In this document: piece by piece, positions 1 to 7,564 of the stretch | Position numbering within the stretch: the stretch's first letter is position 1 | How the letters are laid out: every line of letters begins with the position of its first letter | Assembly (NCBI GenBank): GCA_028694105.1 | Contig: JAQUUC010000038.1 | Span: forward strand, 1 to 34,621 | From: Hespellia sp. | GTDB taxonomy: Bacteria; Bacillota; Clostridia; Lachnospirales; Lachnospiraceae | Length of the DNA: 34,621 nt | Direction: 5' to 3' | Made by a program: the position numbers and the translations under genes | The notes under the pieces: generated by a model | The model's database searches: none | What the model saw: the letters and a program-made list of their open reading frames with translations, nothing else | What the model was told of the DNA's origin: nothing

Positions 1-100
1 AGGGGAATTTAGTTCCCGATTGAGTGGTACACAGATACCGTATATGTGCATTATAGCACATGCATCTACGAATAGGATGATTCTTGTTTCGTTACTAGGT

Positions 101-129
101 TTGATTGCAGCCAGCGGCTGCGGTATGCT
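101..129 (+). promoter_or_regulatory. Sigma-A type promoter with a palindrome in its spacer
   Basis: A -35 element TTGATT (101-106) and a -10 element TATGCT (124-129) are separated by 17 bases. The spacer itself holds a perfect inverted repeat, GCAGCC-AGC-GGCTGC (107-121). The distance to the phosphodiesterase start at 159 is normal. A dyad placed between the -35 and -10 boxes is where a repressor would sit, but the repressor is not identifiable here. Confidence 0.5.
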
Positions 130-158
130 ATAGTATAAGGAAAGAAAAGGAGTGGCTT

Positions 159-614
159 ATGAAACTTGGGATTCTTTCTGACACACACGGCATTCTACGC
201 AAAGAATTGAAAGAAGAGTTGAACACCTGCGATTACATCATTCACGCAGGTGATTTTGGCACGGAGAAATGTTATGAAGAATTAAAGGCTCTTGGCGTTC
301 CGCTCTACATGGTTCGCGGCAACTGCGACTACGGACATTGGGCTTCCTGTCTTCCGGAGACACTTGCATTTCCAATTGGGGGACGGATTTTTTATCTCAT
401 TCACGATTTGAATAAAATTTCGTATATTGCAGATGAACCGGATGTCATTGTGTTCGGACATACGCATCAACAGATGTGCTATATGAAAAGAGGCTGTATG
501 TATCTCAATCCGGGCAGCGCCGGAAGACCACACGGAAATGGCGGGGCTTCCATGGCTGTGATTGATATGATAGGGGCTGATATCAAATGCAGATTTATTG
601 AACTCTCGAAATAA
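159..614 (+). CDS. YfcE/MJ0936-family metallophosphoesterase
   Basis: A 151-residue cytoplasmic calcineurin-like phosphodiesterase. The metal-binding motifs appear in family order: SDTHG near residues 7-11, a GD pair near 31-32, GNCD near 54-57, a single His in the LIHD segment, and GHTH near 100. The family hydrolyses phosphodiesters with two metal ions; the physiological substrate is usually unknown. An in-frame start further upstream (105) lies inside the promoter. The ATG at 159 is chosen because an AAAAGGAG ribosome binding site precedes it and the protein then begins directly with the first beta strand and metal motif. It is monocistronic in appearance. A second member of the family lies at 31408-31896; the two are clearly different proteins. 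Confidence 0.88.
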   Translation: MKLGILSDTHGILRKELKEELNTCDYIIHAGDFGTEKCYEELKALGVPLYMVRGNCDYGHWASCLPETLAFPIGGRIFYLIHDLNKISYIADEPDVIVFGHTHQQMCYMKRGCMYLNPGSAGRPHGNGGASMAVIDMIGADIKCRFIELSK

Positions 615-672
615 TTTGATTGTATTAATTGGAACATCACAGAGCGTCTGATATTTTAAGGGGAAAGATTGT

Positions 673-849
673 ATGTATCATAATGGGATATCTGAAAAAT
701 TATTAGAAGAGATTAGATGGTGGGCTAAGCAGGATGGTGTCGGAAAGGTTATTTTATTTGGTTCTAGAGCCAGAGGCGATTTCCGAAAAACCAGTGATAT
801 TGATTTAGCCATTCGCGGTGGTAATTACACAAACTTTGTTCTGCATTAA
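673..849 (+). pseudogene. Truncated MNT-type nucleotidyltransferase (HepT/MNT antitoxin-like)
   Basis: A 58-residue reading frame begins at ATG 673. It contains the diagnostic nucleotidyltransferase motif GSRARGDFRKTSDIDLAI at residues 30-47, that is GS-x10-DxD with both catalytic Asp. Full MNT proteins run to about 100 residues and need a third acidic residue further on; this one stops after residue 58. The stop lies two bases before the terminator hairpin of the convergent hydrogenase gene, so the 3' half was probably lost by a deletion that joined it to that terminator. No HEPN (HepT) toxin gene is next to it. The family adenylylates HEPN toxins; this remnant is unlikely to be active. Confidence 0.75.
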
Positions 850-850
850 G

Positions 851-880
851 AAGGTCGGGCATTTTCATTTGCCCGACCTT
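851..880 (-). terminator. Terminator of the hydrogenase-rubrerythrin gene
   Basis: A ten-base perfect stem (AAGGTCGGGC / GCCCGACCTT) with a ten-base loop starts 7 bases after the stop codon of the minus-strand gene. It is followed by a short T-rich stretch on both strands, so it may also stop transcription coming from the truncated MNT frame. Confidence 0.8.
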
Positions 881-887
881 TGTTATC

Positions 888-2936
888 TTAGTAATTTTCT
901 TTTCTTGTCTCGAAGAATGACTGGCTCATACCACAAACCGGGCAAACTTCCGGCGCTTTTCTTCCGATTACAAGGTGTCCGCAGATACGGCATTCCCAGA
1001 TTGCTTCTTCGCTCTTTTCAAATACCTGCTTCATCTCGACATTGCTCAGCAGTGTGCGGTATCTCTCTTCATGTGTTTTCTCGATAGCAGCGACCTTGCG
1101 GAATTTTTCAGCTAATTCGTGGAAACCTTCCTTATCTGCATCCTTTGCAAAACGGTCGTACATGTCTGTCCACTCGTAGTTCTCGCCCTCTGCTGCGTGC
1201 AGTAAGTTTGTCGCGGTATCCCCCAGATTTCCTAATTCCTGATACCATACTCTCGCGTGCTCCTGCTCATTTCTTGCCGTTTTCAGGAAAATCTCTGATA
1301 ACTGATCGTACCCTTCTCTGGTCGCAATATTAGCAAAATATGTATATTTGTTTCTTGCCTGACTTTCTCCTGAAAATGCTTCCATCAGGTTTTTCTCTGT
1401 CTGTGTTCCCGCATATGGATTCTCTCCGCCTGCTGCCTCTTCCACTTTCTCAAATACGGAAGCCGGCTGTTTACAGATCGGGCATGTAAATCCATCCTCT
1501 AATTCTCCTTCATGAACATATCCACATACGCTGCAACGATATTTTACTGTACTCATAGTCTTTTTTCCTCCTAATAATTCACTCTTATTTTGATAGTTTG
1601 TATGTAACATTTTCTCGGCTAATTCCGATAACGGTTTGCCGTAAAATTCCTCATATAGCTGTTTGATTTCTTCATTGTCATGACTGTTTCGAAGGGTCAT
1701 GTTCTTGTCTTTCTTATATAATCCGGCGATTCTTGCCTTCCTTAGTTCATCCCCTTTTTCAATGGTTCCTTTTGGCTGTCCACCGCCGCCGATGCATCCG
1801 CCCGGACAGGTCATCACTTCGATGAAATGGTACTGCCTGTCACCTGCTTTTAGCTGCTCAAGCATCTTCGTTGCGTTGGCTGTTCCATAGACAACAGCAA
1901 CATTGACATCCAGATCGCCCACCTTGAGTGTGGCTTCTCTGATTCCATCCATGCCGCGTACCGGCTCCAATTCGTATAGTACTTCCGGTGCTTTCTCTCC
2001 GGTAATGAATTCGTATGCCGTTCGAAGCGCAGCCTCCATAACTCCGCCGGTATTTCCGAAAATGACACCGGCTCCCGAAGCCGTTCCCATAAGGGAATCG
2101 TATTGATCGTCTGCAAGTGCTGCAAAATCAATCTCGTTCTCCTTCGCCCACTTGGCAAGTTCACGTGTTGTAATGACATAATCCATATCCCGCATATCTT
2201 CTATGCCAAGATACTCGCCCGCAGCCTTCATTTCCTCACGACGAATCTCATACTTCTTCGCTGTACAAGGGGTGACAGCAACATTCACAATCTTCTTCGG
2301 GTCAATCCCCATCTTCTTTGCAAAATATGTTTTAATCGTCGGTCCCTGCATTCCAATCGGGCTCTTCGCCGAGGAAATGTGTCCGAGCATATCGGGATGA
2401 TAAATCTCTGCATACTTTACCCATGCCGGACAGCAGCTCGTAAACTGCGGCAATGGCTTCGTCCCCTTGGTAATACGTTCAATCAGCTCGCTGGCCTCTT
2501 CCATAATGGTGAGGTCGGCCGAGAAATTCGTATCTAAGATGTAATCTCCTCCAAGCTGACGAAGCAGTGCAACCATCTTGCCTTCCACAAAGCTTCCATC
2601 CGGCATATCGAATTCTTCGCCAAGTGCAATTCGAACTGATGGTGATGTACTGAAAATAACAATTTTGTCCGGATCTGAAATCGCGGCGGCTACATCACGG
2701 TATTCATACTTCTCTGTGATGCTGCTGACCGGACAGACATTCGCACACTGCCCGCAGTGGATACAGACCGCCGTGTCATTCGTGTCGCGCAAAGAATATG
2801 TTCCATGTACTCTGATATCATCGGTACAGACATTCTTACACTGACCACACTTGATGCACAGCGATTCATGTCTCATAATCGCCGGGTTGTCCTGTTCGAT
2901 CGGCACTCGAACATCCATAGATAAATGCTTGCTCAT
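888..2936 (-). CDS. [FeFe]-hydrogenase fused to rubredoxin-rubrerythrin-rubredoxin
   Basis: A 682-residue protein made of two normally separate proteins. Residues 27-69 carry two [4Fe-4S] ferredoxin motifs (CxxCxxCxxxC twice). Residues 90-410 form the H-cluster domain, with TSCCPAW at 166-172, TPCTAKK at 222-228 (Thr where Met is usual) and MTCPGGC at 375-381, giving the four cluster cysteines. The proton-path residues of the MEEASEL segment are present. From Met461 follows a complete 222-residue rubrerythrin: N-terminal CxxCGY...CPIC rubredoxin (468-488), a diiron four-helix bundle with the expected Glu and ExxH motifs (524-621), and a C-terminal rubredoxin (649-668). Known roles are proton reduction or H2 oxidation, and NAD(P)H- or rubredoxin-driven peroxide reduction. 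A fusion could feed hydrogenase electrons to peroxide removal (inference). The start follows AAGGAGG. Confidence 0.85.
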   Translation of the reverse strand: MSKHLSMDVRVPIEQDNPAIMRHESLCIKCGQCKNVCTDDIRVHGTYSLRDTNDTAVCIHCGQCANVCPVSSITEKYEYRDVAAAISDPDKIVIFSTSPSVRIALGEEFDMPDGSFVEGKMVALLRQLGGDYILDTNFSADLTIMEEASELIERITKGTKPLPQFTSCCPAWVKYAEIYHPDMLGHISSAKSPIGMQGPTIKTYFAKKMGIDPKKIVNVAVTPCTAKKYEIRREEMKAAGEYLGIEDMRDMDYVITTRELAKWAKENEIDFAALADDQYDSLMGTASGAGVIFGNTGGVMEAALRTAYEFITGEKAPEVLYELEPVRGMDGIREATLKVGDLDVNVAVVYGTANATKMLEQLKAGDRQYHFIEVMTCPGGCIGGGGQPKGTIEKGDELRKARIAGLYKKDKNMTLRNSHDNEEIKQLYEEFYGKPLSELAEKMLHTNYQNKSELLGGKKTMSTVKYRCSVCGYVHEGELEDGFTCPICKQPASVFEKVEEAAGGENPYAGTQTEKNLMEAFSGESQARNKYTYFANIATREGYDQLSEIFLKTARNEQEHARVWYQELGNLGDTATNLLHAAEGENYEWTDMYDRFAKDADKEGFHELAEKFRKVAAIEKTHEERYRTLLSNVEMKQVFEKSEEAIWECRICGHLVIGRKAPEVCPVCGMSQSFFETRKENY
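1554..1572 (-). promoter_or_regulatory. Internal Shine-Dalgarno and ATG for a stand-alone rubrerythrin
   Basis: Inside the long frame, AGGAGG (1567-1572) lies ten bases before ATG (1554-1556), exactly where the rubrerythrin part begins. The five residues before this Met (Gly-Gly-Lys-Lys-Thr) are simply the translation of the ribosome binding site. A shift by one base would read a TAG that overlaps this site. The gene therefore looks like an old two-gene operon whose first stop codon was lost, and a 222-residue rubrerythrin is probably still made separately. Confidence 0.7.
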
Positions 2937-2958
2937 GTAAACCTCCTTATATATAAAT

Positions 2959-2971
2959 AGTAATGATTACT
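2959..2971. promoter_or_regulatory. PerR/Fur-like operator candidate
   Basis: AGTAATGATTACT is a perfect 6-1-6 palindrome. It lies just downstream of the -10 box of the hydrogenase-rubrerythrin promoter, about +6 to +18. It resembles the 7-1-7 layout of PerR and Fur boxes, though the match to the Bacillus PerR consensus is partial (about 9 of 14 positions). Clostridial rubrerythrins are known PerR targets, which makes this placement reasonable. Confidence 0.45.
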
Positions 2972-2983
2972 GTTATTGATATT

Positions 2984-3012
2984 ATCATACTACATAATTT
3001 TTCCAATTGCAA
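2984..3012 (-). promoter_or_regulatory. Promoter of the hydrogenase-rubrerythrin gene
   Basis: On the minus strand TTGCAA (3007-3012) and TATGAT (2984-2989) are 17 bases apart, about 50 bases upstream of the start codon at 2936. The palindrome at 2959-2971 follows the expected transcription start. Confidence 0.6.
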
Positions 3013-3051
3013 GCATTATTTTGAAAACAATTTGTTTTACAGTGAATCAAT

Positions 3052-3087
3052 AAAAAACGATTGGAAGAACCCGTATCCCTCCAATCG
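3052..3087 (-). terminator. Terminator of the DUF188 gene
   Basis: The stem CGATTGGA / TCCAATCG with a loop of about 14 bases is followed on the minus strand by a run of six T. It closes the minus-strand unit ending with the DUF188 gene and isolates it from the hydrogenase promoter. Confidence 0.8.
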
Positions 3088-3097
3088 CCTCTTTATT

Positions 3098-3547
3098 TTA
3101 TATCAGCAAAGCTGACCGAATCAGCCGTCTTAAACTTTCCTCAAACCTCACATCATCCTCCGCAGTCCGCTTCGACTGACCCTTCACATGATGCTTCTTC
3201 TTTGCGCGTCTTGCTTTTCCCGCCATGTGCCGCTCCATCAGAAGCTGGTCAATGTTCTCGTTCGTATACCATCTTCCACTCTGATGAATGCCATATGCGC
3301 CTTTACCGAGTATCATCGCCGCAACACCATAATCCTGCGTCACGACAATATCGCCGGTCCGGCATTCCCCAAGCAGAGCAAAGTCAACAGCATCCCGTCC
3401 GGCACCAATCACCTTGATTTCGCTGAACTCCGACTGAAGAACATGATTCGTATCACATAATAATACGACCGGAATCTCCGACTCCTTCGCGACACGCTCG
3501 ACAATCCGGACAACCGGGCATGCATCCGCATCCACTAAGATTCTCAT
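3098..3547 (-). CDS. YaiI/YqxD family (DUF188) protein
   Basis: A 149-residue protein that starts with the family hallmark DADACPV at residues 6-12, after a short beta strand. The acidic cluster resembles PIN-like/NYN nuclease active sites, but the biochemical function of the family is not established. The C terminus is basic (KARRAKKKHH near 112-121), which fits nucleic-acid contact (inference). Its ATG overlaps the stop of the upstream 77-residue gene by four bases (ATGA), so the two are translationally coupled. Its length is normal for the family. Confidence 0.85.
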   Translation of the reverse strand: MRILVDADACPVVRIVERVAKESEIPVVLLCDTNHVLQSEFSEIKVIGAGRDAVDFALLGECRTGDIVVTQDYGVAAMILGKGAYGIHQSGRWYTNENIDQLLMERHMAGKARRAKKKHHVKGQSKRTAEDDVRFEESLRRLIRSALLI

Positions 3548-3777
3548 ACATTTGTACTCATCTGCTTGAATTCATCCACCAGTTCCATGTCGGAAGCGGA
3601 AACTTTCAGGTTCGACTCAATCACTTCGCCATCCGCCGTTGTGATTTTAATCTCAAGAATCGTTCCCTCTTTTATTCCATTCTGTGATGCTGCCGTTAAA
3701 AATGCTGGGAACTTCGGATGGTTTGCTTTAAATTTATTCCACAATCCAAATACTTTCATATAATCCATTGGATTCAT
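3544..3777 (-). CDS. Small conserved-looking protein of unknown function
   Basis: A 77-residue protein preceded by a good AAGGAG ribosome binding site. I do not recognise the family. An N-terminal helix rich in Phe/Trp/Lys (residues 5-30) is followed by a two-strand segment (40-60, with TTADGEVIES) and an acidic C-terminal helix. There is no signal peptide, membrane segment or cysteine. The four-base overlap with the DUF188 gene suggests a shared role or a simple translational pair. Confidence 0.7.
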   Translation of the reverse strand: MNPMDYMKVFGLWNKFKANHPKFPAFLTAASQNGIKEGTILEIKITTADGEVIESNLKVSASDMELVDEFKQMSTNV

Positions 3778-3800
3778 CTTCGTACACTCCTTACATCAAC

Positions 3801-5024
3801 CTATTTACCACCAAAGAAATTCATAATTCTTGTCAGTAATCCATCTTTAAAGCCACTTTCATCTACGGTGCTTGTCGTTACAACATCATCACCCAGTACA
3901 CTCTCATCCGTGTCACTGATGATTCCATCACTGGAACCTACGAAAAAGCTTTTAAATGAATCCCATACTTTTGCGAGTCCGCTCACCTGCTCATTCAGAT
4001 TATTCAGTGTATCCTGAATGGAATCCAGATCATAATCATACTGTGACATCGTCTGAAGCAGGCTGATAATCTGCGATCTCTGATCATCGGTAAGTGTCGC
4101 ACCATGATTCTCTGCAATCTGGTCTACTGCCGCACCGATTTCATCTGCATCTGTCAGACCTTTATCAAGAATCTCGGTCTTGGCTTCGTTAATCACTTCT
4201 GTCGCTGCCTCTTCCCCGATTGCATCTGATAACGCACCGGTCAGGACAAGTTCCTCTGTTGCCGCCTGTTTCTTTCCCTCATCAAGAGTCTCTCCACTGG
4301 CCGTCTCGTACGCCATCATAATTCCGGTCAGTGCTCCTGTACCGGATACCTGAAATGGGCATGCCGCAACAACGTTACAATTCTTCATACCGGCTGTTGT
4401 AAGTGCGCTGGCAATCATCTGGCTGGTAACAAAATTCAGGTTCGCAGTCTTCACCTTAATTCCACCGGATGTGGTAGGTTCAATATATGCACAGCTGACC
4501 GTATTCGATCCAATCTGCTCCGCTGACGCGATTCCTTCCATATATTTTACCTCATCGGCGTGTGTAACTGTAATCGTATTCACATCATCTGCTTTCACGC
4601 CAAAATATTTGTACATCGTTGCTTTCTGGTCACTGCTAAGATTCTCACCAAGTGTTACTACCAGACTGCTGTTCTCATTATTCACTGCAGCATCCGAAGT
4701 ATCCTCGCTTTTTTCTGTGTCCTCGCTCTCCGGCTGATCTGTTGTCGTGTTCGTACTGCCATCTGTCACCGTTCCGTTCTCATCTGTCGGAGTTGTGCCA
4801 GTTCCTTCTGTGTTACCGTCTGTTGTACCTTCCGTTCCGGTACCGGTCGTGTCACCTGCAGCAACGCCATTGTCAGTCGAACCGCCTTCCACAGTGACGC
4901 CCGTTCCGATTCCACCATCGGTCGACTCTGAAGCCGCGTCTGCCGATGCATTTGCTGCAATCGGCACACCGGATGCAACTAATACTGCCGCCATAAATAA
5001 TGGTAATATTCTTTTCATCTTCAT
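3801..5024 (-). CDS. Secreted DUF1002 (YpuA-like) protein
   Basis: A 407-residue exported protein. The ATG at 5024 is preferred over an in-frame start at 5117 because AGGGGAG precedes it and the protein then begins with a classic signal peptide (MKMKR, hydrophobic core, AANASA cleavage region). Residues about 30-110 are a low-complexity Thr/Gly/Asp/Glu/Ser linker. The region from about 117 to 290 matches the DUF1002 pattern seen in Bacillus YpuA, beginning VVTLGENLSSDQKATMYKYF. The C-terminal 100 residues are helical. No catalytic motif is visible and the family has no known function. The acidic linker would hold the domain away from the cell surface. It lies 23 bases upstream of the 77-residue gene and may share its transcript. 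Confidence 0.82.
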   Translation of the reverse strand: MKMKRILPLFMAAVLVASGVPIAANASADAASESTDGGIGTGVTVEGGSTDNGVAAGDTTGTGTEGTTDGNTEGTGTTPTDENGTVTDGSTNTTTDQPESEDTEKSEDTSDAAVNNENSSLVVTLGENLSSDQKATMYKYFGVKADDVNTITVTHADEVKYMEGIASAEQIGSNTVSCAYIEPTTSGGIKVKTANLNFVTSQMIASALTTAGMKNCNVVAACPFQVSGTGALTGIMMAYETASGETLDEGKKQAATEELVLTGALSDAIGEEAATEVINEAKTEILDKGLTDADEIGAAVDQIAENHGATLTDDQRSQIISLLQTMSQYDYDLDSIQDTLNNLNEQVSGLAKVWDSFKSFFVGSSDGIISDTDESVLGDDVVTTSTVDESGFKDGLLTRIMNFFGGK

Positions 5025-5127
5025 ATCTGTTCTCCCCTTTTCGTAATCAATAAACATTTGCATACTGGATGCGGTTGTTACCGTCTTAATATAACATACT
5101 CTGTTTTTGTTGTACATTAAGCTTTTC

Positions 5128-5733
5128 TTAAATTTTTTCCTTCAAAAAAGCAAATGGTTCCGTATCCTGCAGATAATGCATCAACATATATGAGCACATA
5201 ATCGCCACATTTTCTTCTCTTAAGATCCTGCGAACCTCATCCTTATCCGCAAGTACGATCTCGATTTCCTCGCTCTCCTCCTGATATTTCTGCGTAACCT
5301 GACCGGACGCATATCCGTAAATGGTTCCACACGCCTCATCCGACATGCCGACGGATGTGAAATACGGTTTGGAAAATGCACGGTCCACAGGAATGGGTTC
5401 CAGAGTCAGCCCGGTTTCTTCCTTCATCTCGCGAATTCCGGCCTCCATCATGTCCTCCCCGTCATCCACAAGTCCCGCCGGGAATTCATAGATATAGCCG
5501 CCGAGCGGATAACGGTACTGGCGAATCAGAACCACCTTTCCTTCACAAATCGCATAAATGATAATTCCATCCGGGTTGACCACTCCGCTCTTTAGTTTTA
5601 ATCCATCAATGTCCTTAGCTCTGGAAGCGACCCAGTATTTCCCCGGTTTTCCAGTCTTATTTTCCCGGTCCAGTTCATAGATATTCAAAAACCGGTTGTC
5701 TGTCTGCTTCGTCACATTTTTAATAGTTCCCAT
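5128..5733 (-). CDS. Nudix hydrolase, ADP-ribose pyrophosphatase-like
   Basis: A 201-residue cytoplasmic protein. The Nudix box is complete: Gly87-x5-Glu93-x7-Arg101-Glu102 and Glu105-Glu106 followed by TGL. The segment RQYRYPLGGYIYEFPAG directly before the box is typical of the ADP-ribose/nucleoside-diphosphate-sugar group, which cleaves ADP-ribose to AMP and ribose 5-phosphate. Substrate choice cannot be fixed from sequence alone. The start lies inside the end of the upstream HAD gene (14-base overlap) and has a GGGGAGG ribosome binding site, so the two are co-translated. Confidence 0.87.
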   Translation of the reverse strand: MGTIKNVTKQTDNRFLNIYELDRENKTGKPGKYWVASRAKDIDGLKLKSGVVNPDGIIIYAICEGKVVLIRQYRYPLGGYIYEFPAGLVDDGEDMMEAGIREMKEETGLTLEPIPVDRAFSKPYFTSVGMSDEACGTIYGYASGQVTQKYQEESEEIEIVLADKDEVRRILREENVAIMCSYMLMHYLQDTEPFAFLKEKI

Positions 5734-6613
5734 TTTTTACCTGCCTCCCCTGCACTGCCAGCAGTCTATCAATCGTATAAGCCACACCGTTTTCCGCGTT
5801 CGATTTCGTCACATATTTGGCTGCTTTCTTAATCTCCTCCATTCCATTTTCCATCGCGATCGTCGCGCCGAAATCCATCGAGATCATCGAATAATCATTC
5901 AGGCTGTCTCCGAGCACCATGACCTCGTCCATCCGATATCCGCGCTCTTCGATATACTGCTTGATGATCGGTCCCTTCTGCGCTTTTACATCCGTCAGCT
6001 CCACGTTGGTCACGAACGATGATGCCGATGCAATGTCCGTCAAATCCGCCAGACGCTCGTTCACAAGTGCGATCTGCTCCAGATTTGCTGAGGAAACGAA
6101 AACCTTATAGATTGCTAAATTCTCCGCAAGCAGCTCCTCCAGACTTCCAATACAGCGAACTCTCTGCTGTGCCACCTTGAATTCTTTGTTTTCCTTTATA
6201 TTTTCACCTTCTTTTAAATTCAGCCATAATTTCGCTTCCTCCATCAGGTTCTTCATCACTTCCTCTTCATCACCGATGACATAATCCTTCCCCGTAACGC
6301 AAAAACGAGTATGCACATCCAGACCCTTTAGCCGGTCCAGAATAATCGGGAAATTTTCCGGTCTCATAGGAATGCTCTGTAAAACCTCCCCCTTACTATT
6401 TCTGATTTCTGCGCCGCTTGCCACAATCCAGTCACACCCCAGATCAAATCCGTTAAAGGTTCTTATTGCGCCTATATAATCCCGCCCTGTCGCGACCACA
6501 AACCGGATGCCAGCCCTCTGCGCCCGCAAAATCGCCTCGTAGGTCGTTCGGTTCAGCACATGATTGGTCCCCAAAAGCGTTCCGTCTAAGTCTGCTGCTA
6601 TTACTTTAATCAT
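5720..6613 (-). CDS. Cof-type HAD-IIB phosphatase
   Basis: A 297-residue member of the haloacid dehalogenase superfamily. Motif I DLDGT holds the nucleophile Asp8 and acid/base Asp10, motif II is the Thr in VATGR, motif III a Lys near residue 214 (VKAQKG), and motif IV GDSLNDYSM. The insert between motifs II and III is of the large C2B (Cof) type. Such enzymes dephosphorylate sugar phosphates, flavin or cofactor precursors with low specificity. The gene starts directly after the stop of the VanX-like gene and overlaps the Nudix gene, forming a tight three-gene unit. A second Cof-type phosphatase lies at 19827-20648. Confidence 0.88.
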   Translation of the reverse strand: MIKVIAADLDGTLLGTNHVLNRTTYEAILRAQRAGIRFVVATGRDYIGAIRTFNGFDLGCDWIVASGAEIRNSKGEVLQSIPMRPENFPIILDRLKGLDVHTRFCVTGKDYVIGDEEEVMKNLMEEAKLWLNLKEGENIKENKEFKVAQQRVRCIGSLEELLAENLAIYKVFVSSANLEQIALVNERLADLTDIASASSFVTNVELTDVKAQKGPIIKQYIEERGYRMDEVMVLGDSLNDYSMISMDFGATIAMENGMEEIKKAAKYVTKSNAENGVAYTIDRLLAVQGRQVKNGNY

Positions 6614-7402
6614 TTAAAAATAAACCTCCTTCGTCAAAATATCTACTGAAAATTCAAAGTACGTTTCCGGATACGGTTCCTCCTCCAGTGTAAACTGCCA
6701 CCAGACATTTCCCGATGACAGAAAGCCACATTTTTCCATTATCATCTCCAGATACGCACGATTTGCCTTCTGTTCCTCGGAAATGCCCGTCGTATTCGTA
6801 AGTGAGCTCTCATCAAAATAATCAAACACACTGCCCATGTCCACTTCTTTTCCATTTTCGAGATCCACCAGCGTCACCGCCACGGTGCTCCCACGCGAAT
6901 AATCGCTGTTCACGGACAGATACCCCTCCCGAAACAGCAGCGTCTTGTCCTTCATATTCGGATAAAAATACTTCTGATTGGAAATGTCATTGACATCCTT
7001 GGACCAGCGGTACATCGCATCCACCGTCGTCTTCGGACAGTACGCATTATATATTCTCAGACAATAGCCGTTGCGCATGAATTTCTCATTCGCCTTGTGG
7101 AGCGCATCCGCCGCTTCCTTTGTGAGAATCGCAACCGGTGCATCAAATCCGGTCATCTGCCTTCCCATAAAATTGTAAGTCGTATAATACCGGATCTCCT
7201 GCATAATGTCCGGATCCACATCGGAGAGCATAACAAAATCCGAAGAATCTGCTACCGGATCTACCGATTTCACACCCATACGAATCGGTGCCCGCTGTGT
7301 CTTCGTCTTTTTCGTTCCGAAAAACGCCGCCATAATCAAAACAACTGCCAGAATAACGATTCCCAGCAGAGCAAACACAATTCTCTTCTTATCTTTTATC
7401 AT
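6614..7402 (-). CDS. Membrane-anchored VanX-like (M15D) protein lacking the catalytic residues
   Basis: A 262-residue protein with an N-terminal membrane anchor (residues 8-28) and an extracytoplasmic domain with the layout of D-Ala-D-Ala dipeptidases. Family landmarks are easy to see: YNFMGR near 76-81, LRIYNAYCP at 115-123, SDYSRGSTVAVTL at 166-178, MGSVFDYFDESS at 189-200 and NVWWQF at 232-237. The catalytic positions are replaced: Arg to Cys122, zinc His to Tyr168, zinc Asp to Ala175, catalytic Glu to Val233, zinc His to Gln236. The frame is intact and the fold residues are kept, so this looks like a maintained pseudoenzyme, perhaps a peptidoglycan-binding or regulatory protein (inference). 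It is first in a unit with the HAD and Nudix genes. Confidence 0.75.
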   Translation of the reverse strand: MIKDKKRIVFALLGIVILAVVLIMAAFFGTKKTKTQRAPIRMGVKSVDPVADSSDFVMLSDVDPDIMQEIRYYTTYNFMGRQMTGFDAPVAILTKEAADALHKANEKFMRNGYCLRIYNAYCPKTTVDAMYRWSKDVNDISNQKYFYPNMKDKTLLFREGYLSVNSDYSRGSTVAVTLVDLENGKEVDMGSVFDYFDESSLTNTTGISEEQKANRAYLEMIMEKCGFLSSGNVWWQFTLEEEPYPETYFEFSVDILTKEVYF

Positions 7403-7520
7403 CTGCCATAGCCCCTTTTGCTGTAGTTGAGTCTATTCTATCACAAAATCAGAGTGCTTGCCACCTGTGTGAAAATCATACCGAAAAGCCTCATTTCCAA
7501 GAACGTCAAAACGCAAAAGC

Positions 7521-7553
7521 CTGACAGCGTGTTGCCCTTGCAACTGCTGTCAG
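7521..7553 (-). terminator. Terminator of the J-domain operon
   Basis: A perfect eight-base stem CTGACAGC / GCTGTCAG with a 17-base loop begins 11 bases after the stop of the J-domain gene. T-rich tracts flank it on both strands. Confidence 0.75.
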
Positions 7554-7564
7554 ACTTTTTAACT

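Noticed and set aside
2-133. Open plus-strand frame from the window edge, hydrophobic, ending with TAG at 131-133
   Set aside because: It could be the end of a protein, but it runs through the promoter of the next gene, has no recognisable motif, and its start is not visible.
4747-5046. 99-residue plus-strand Pro/Val/Ser-rich frame
   Set aside because: It is the antisense of the Thr/Gly/Glu linker of the secreted DUF1002 protein.
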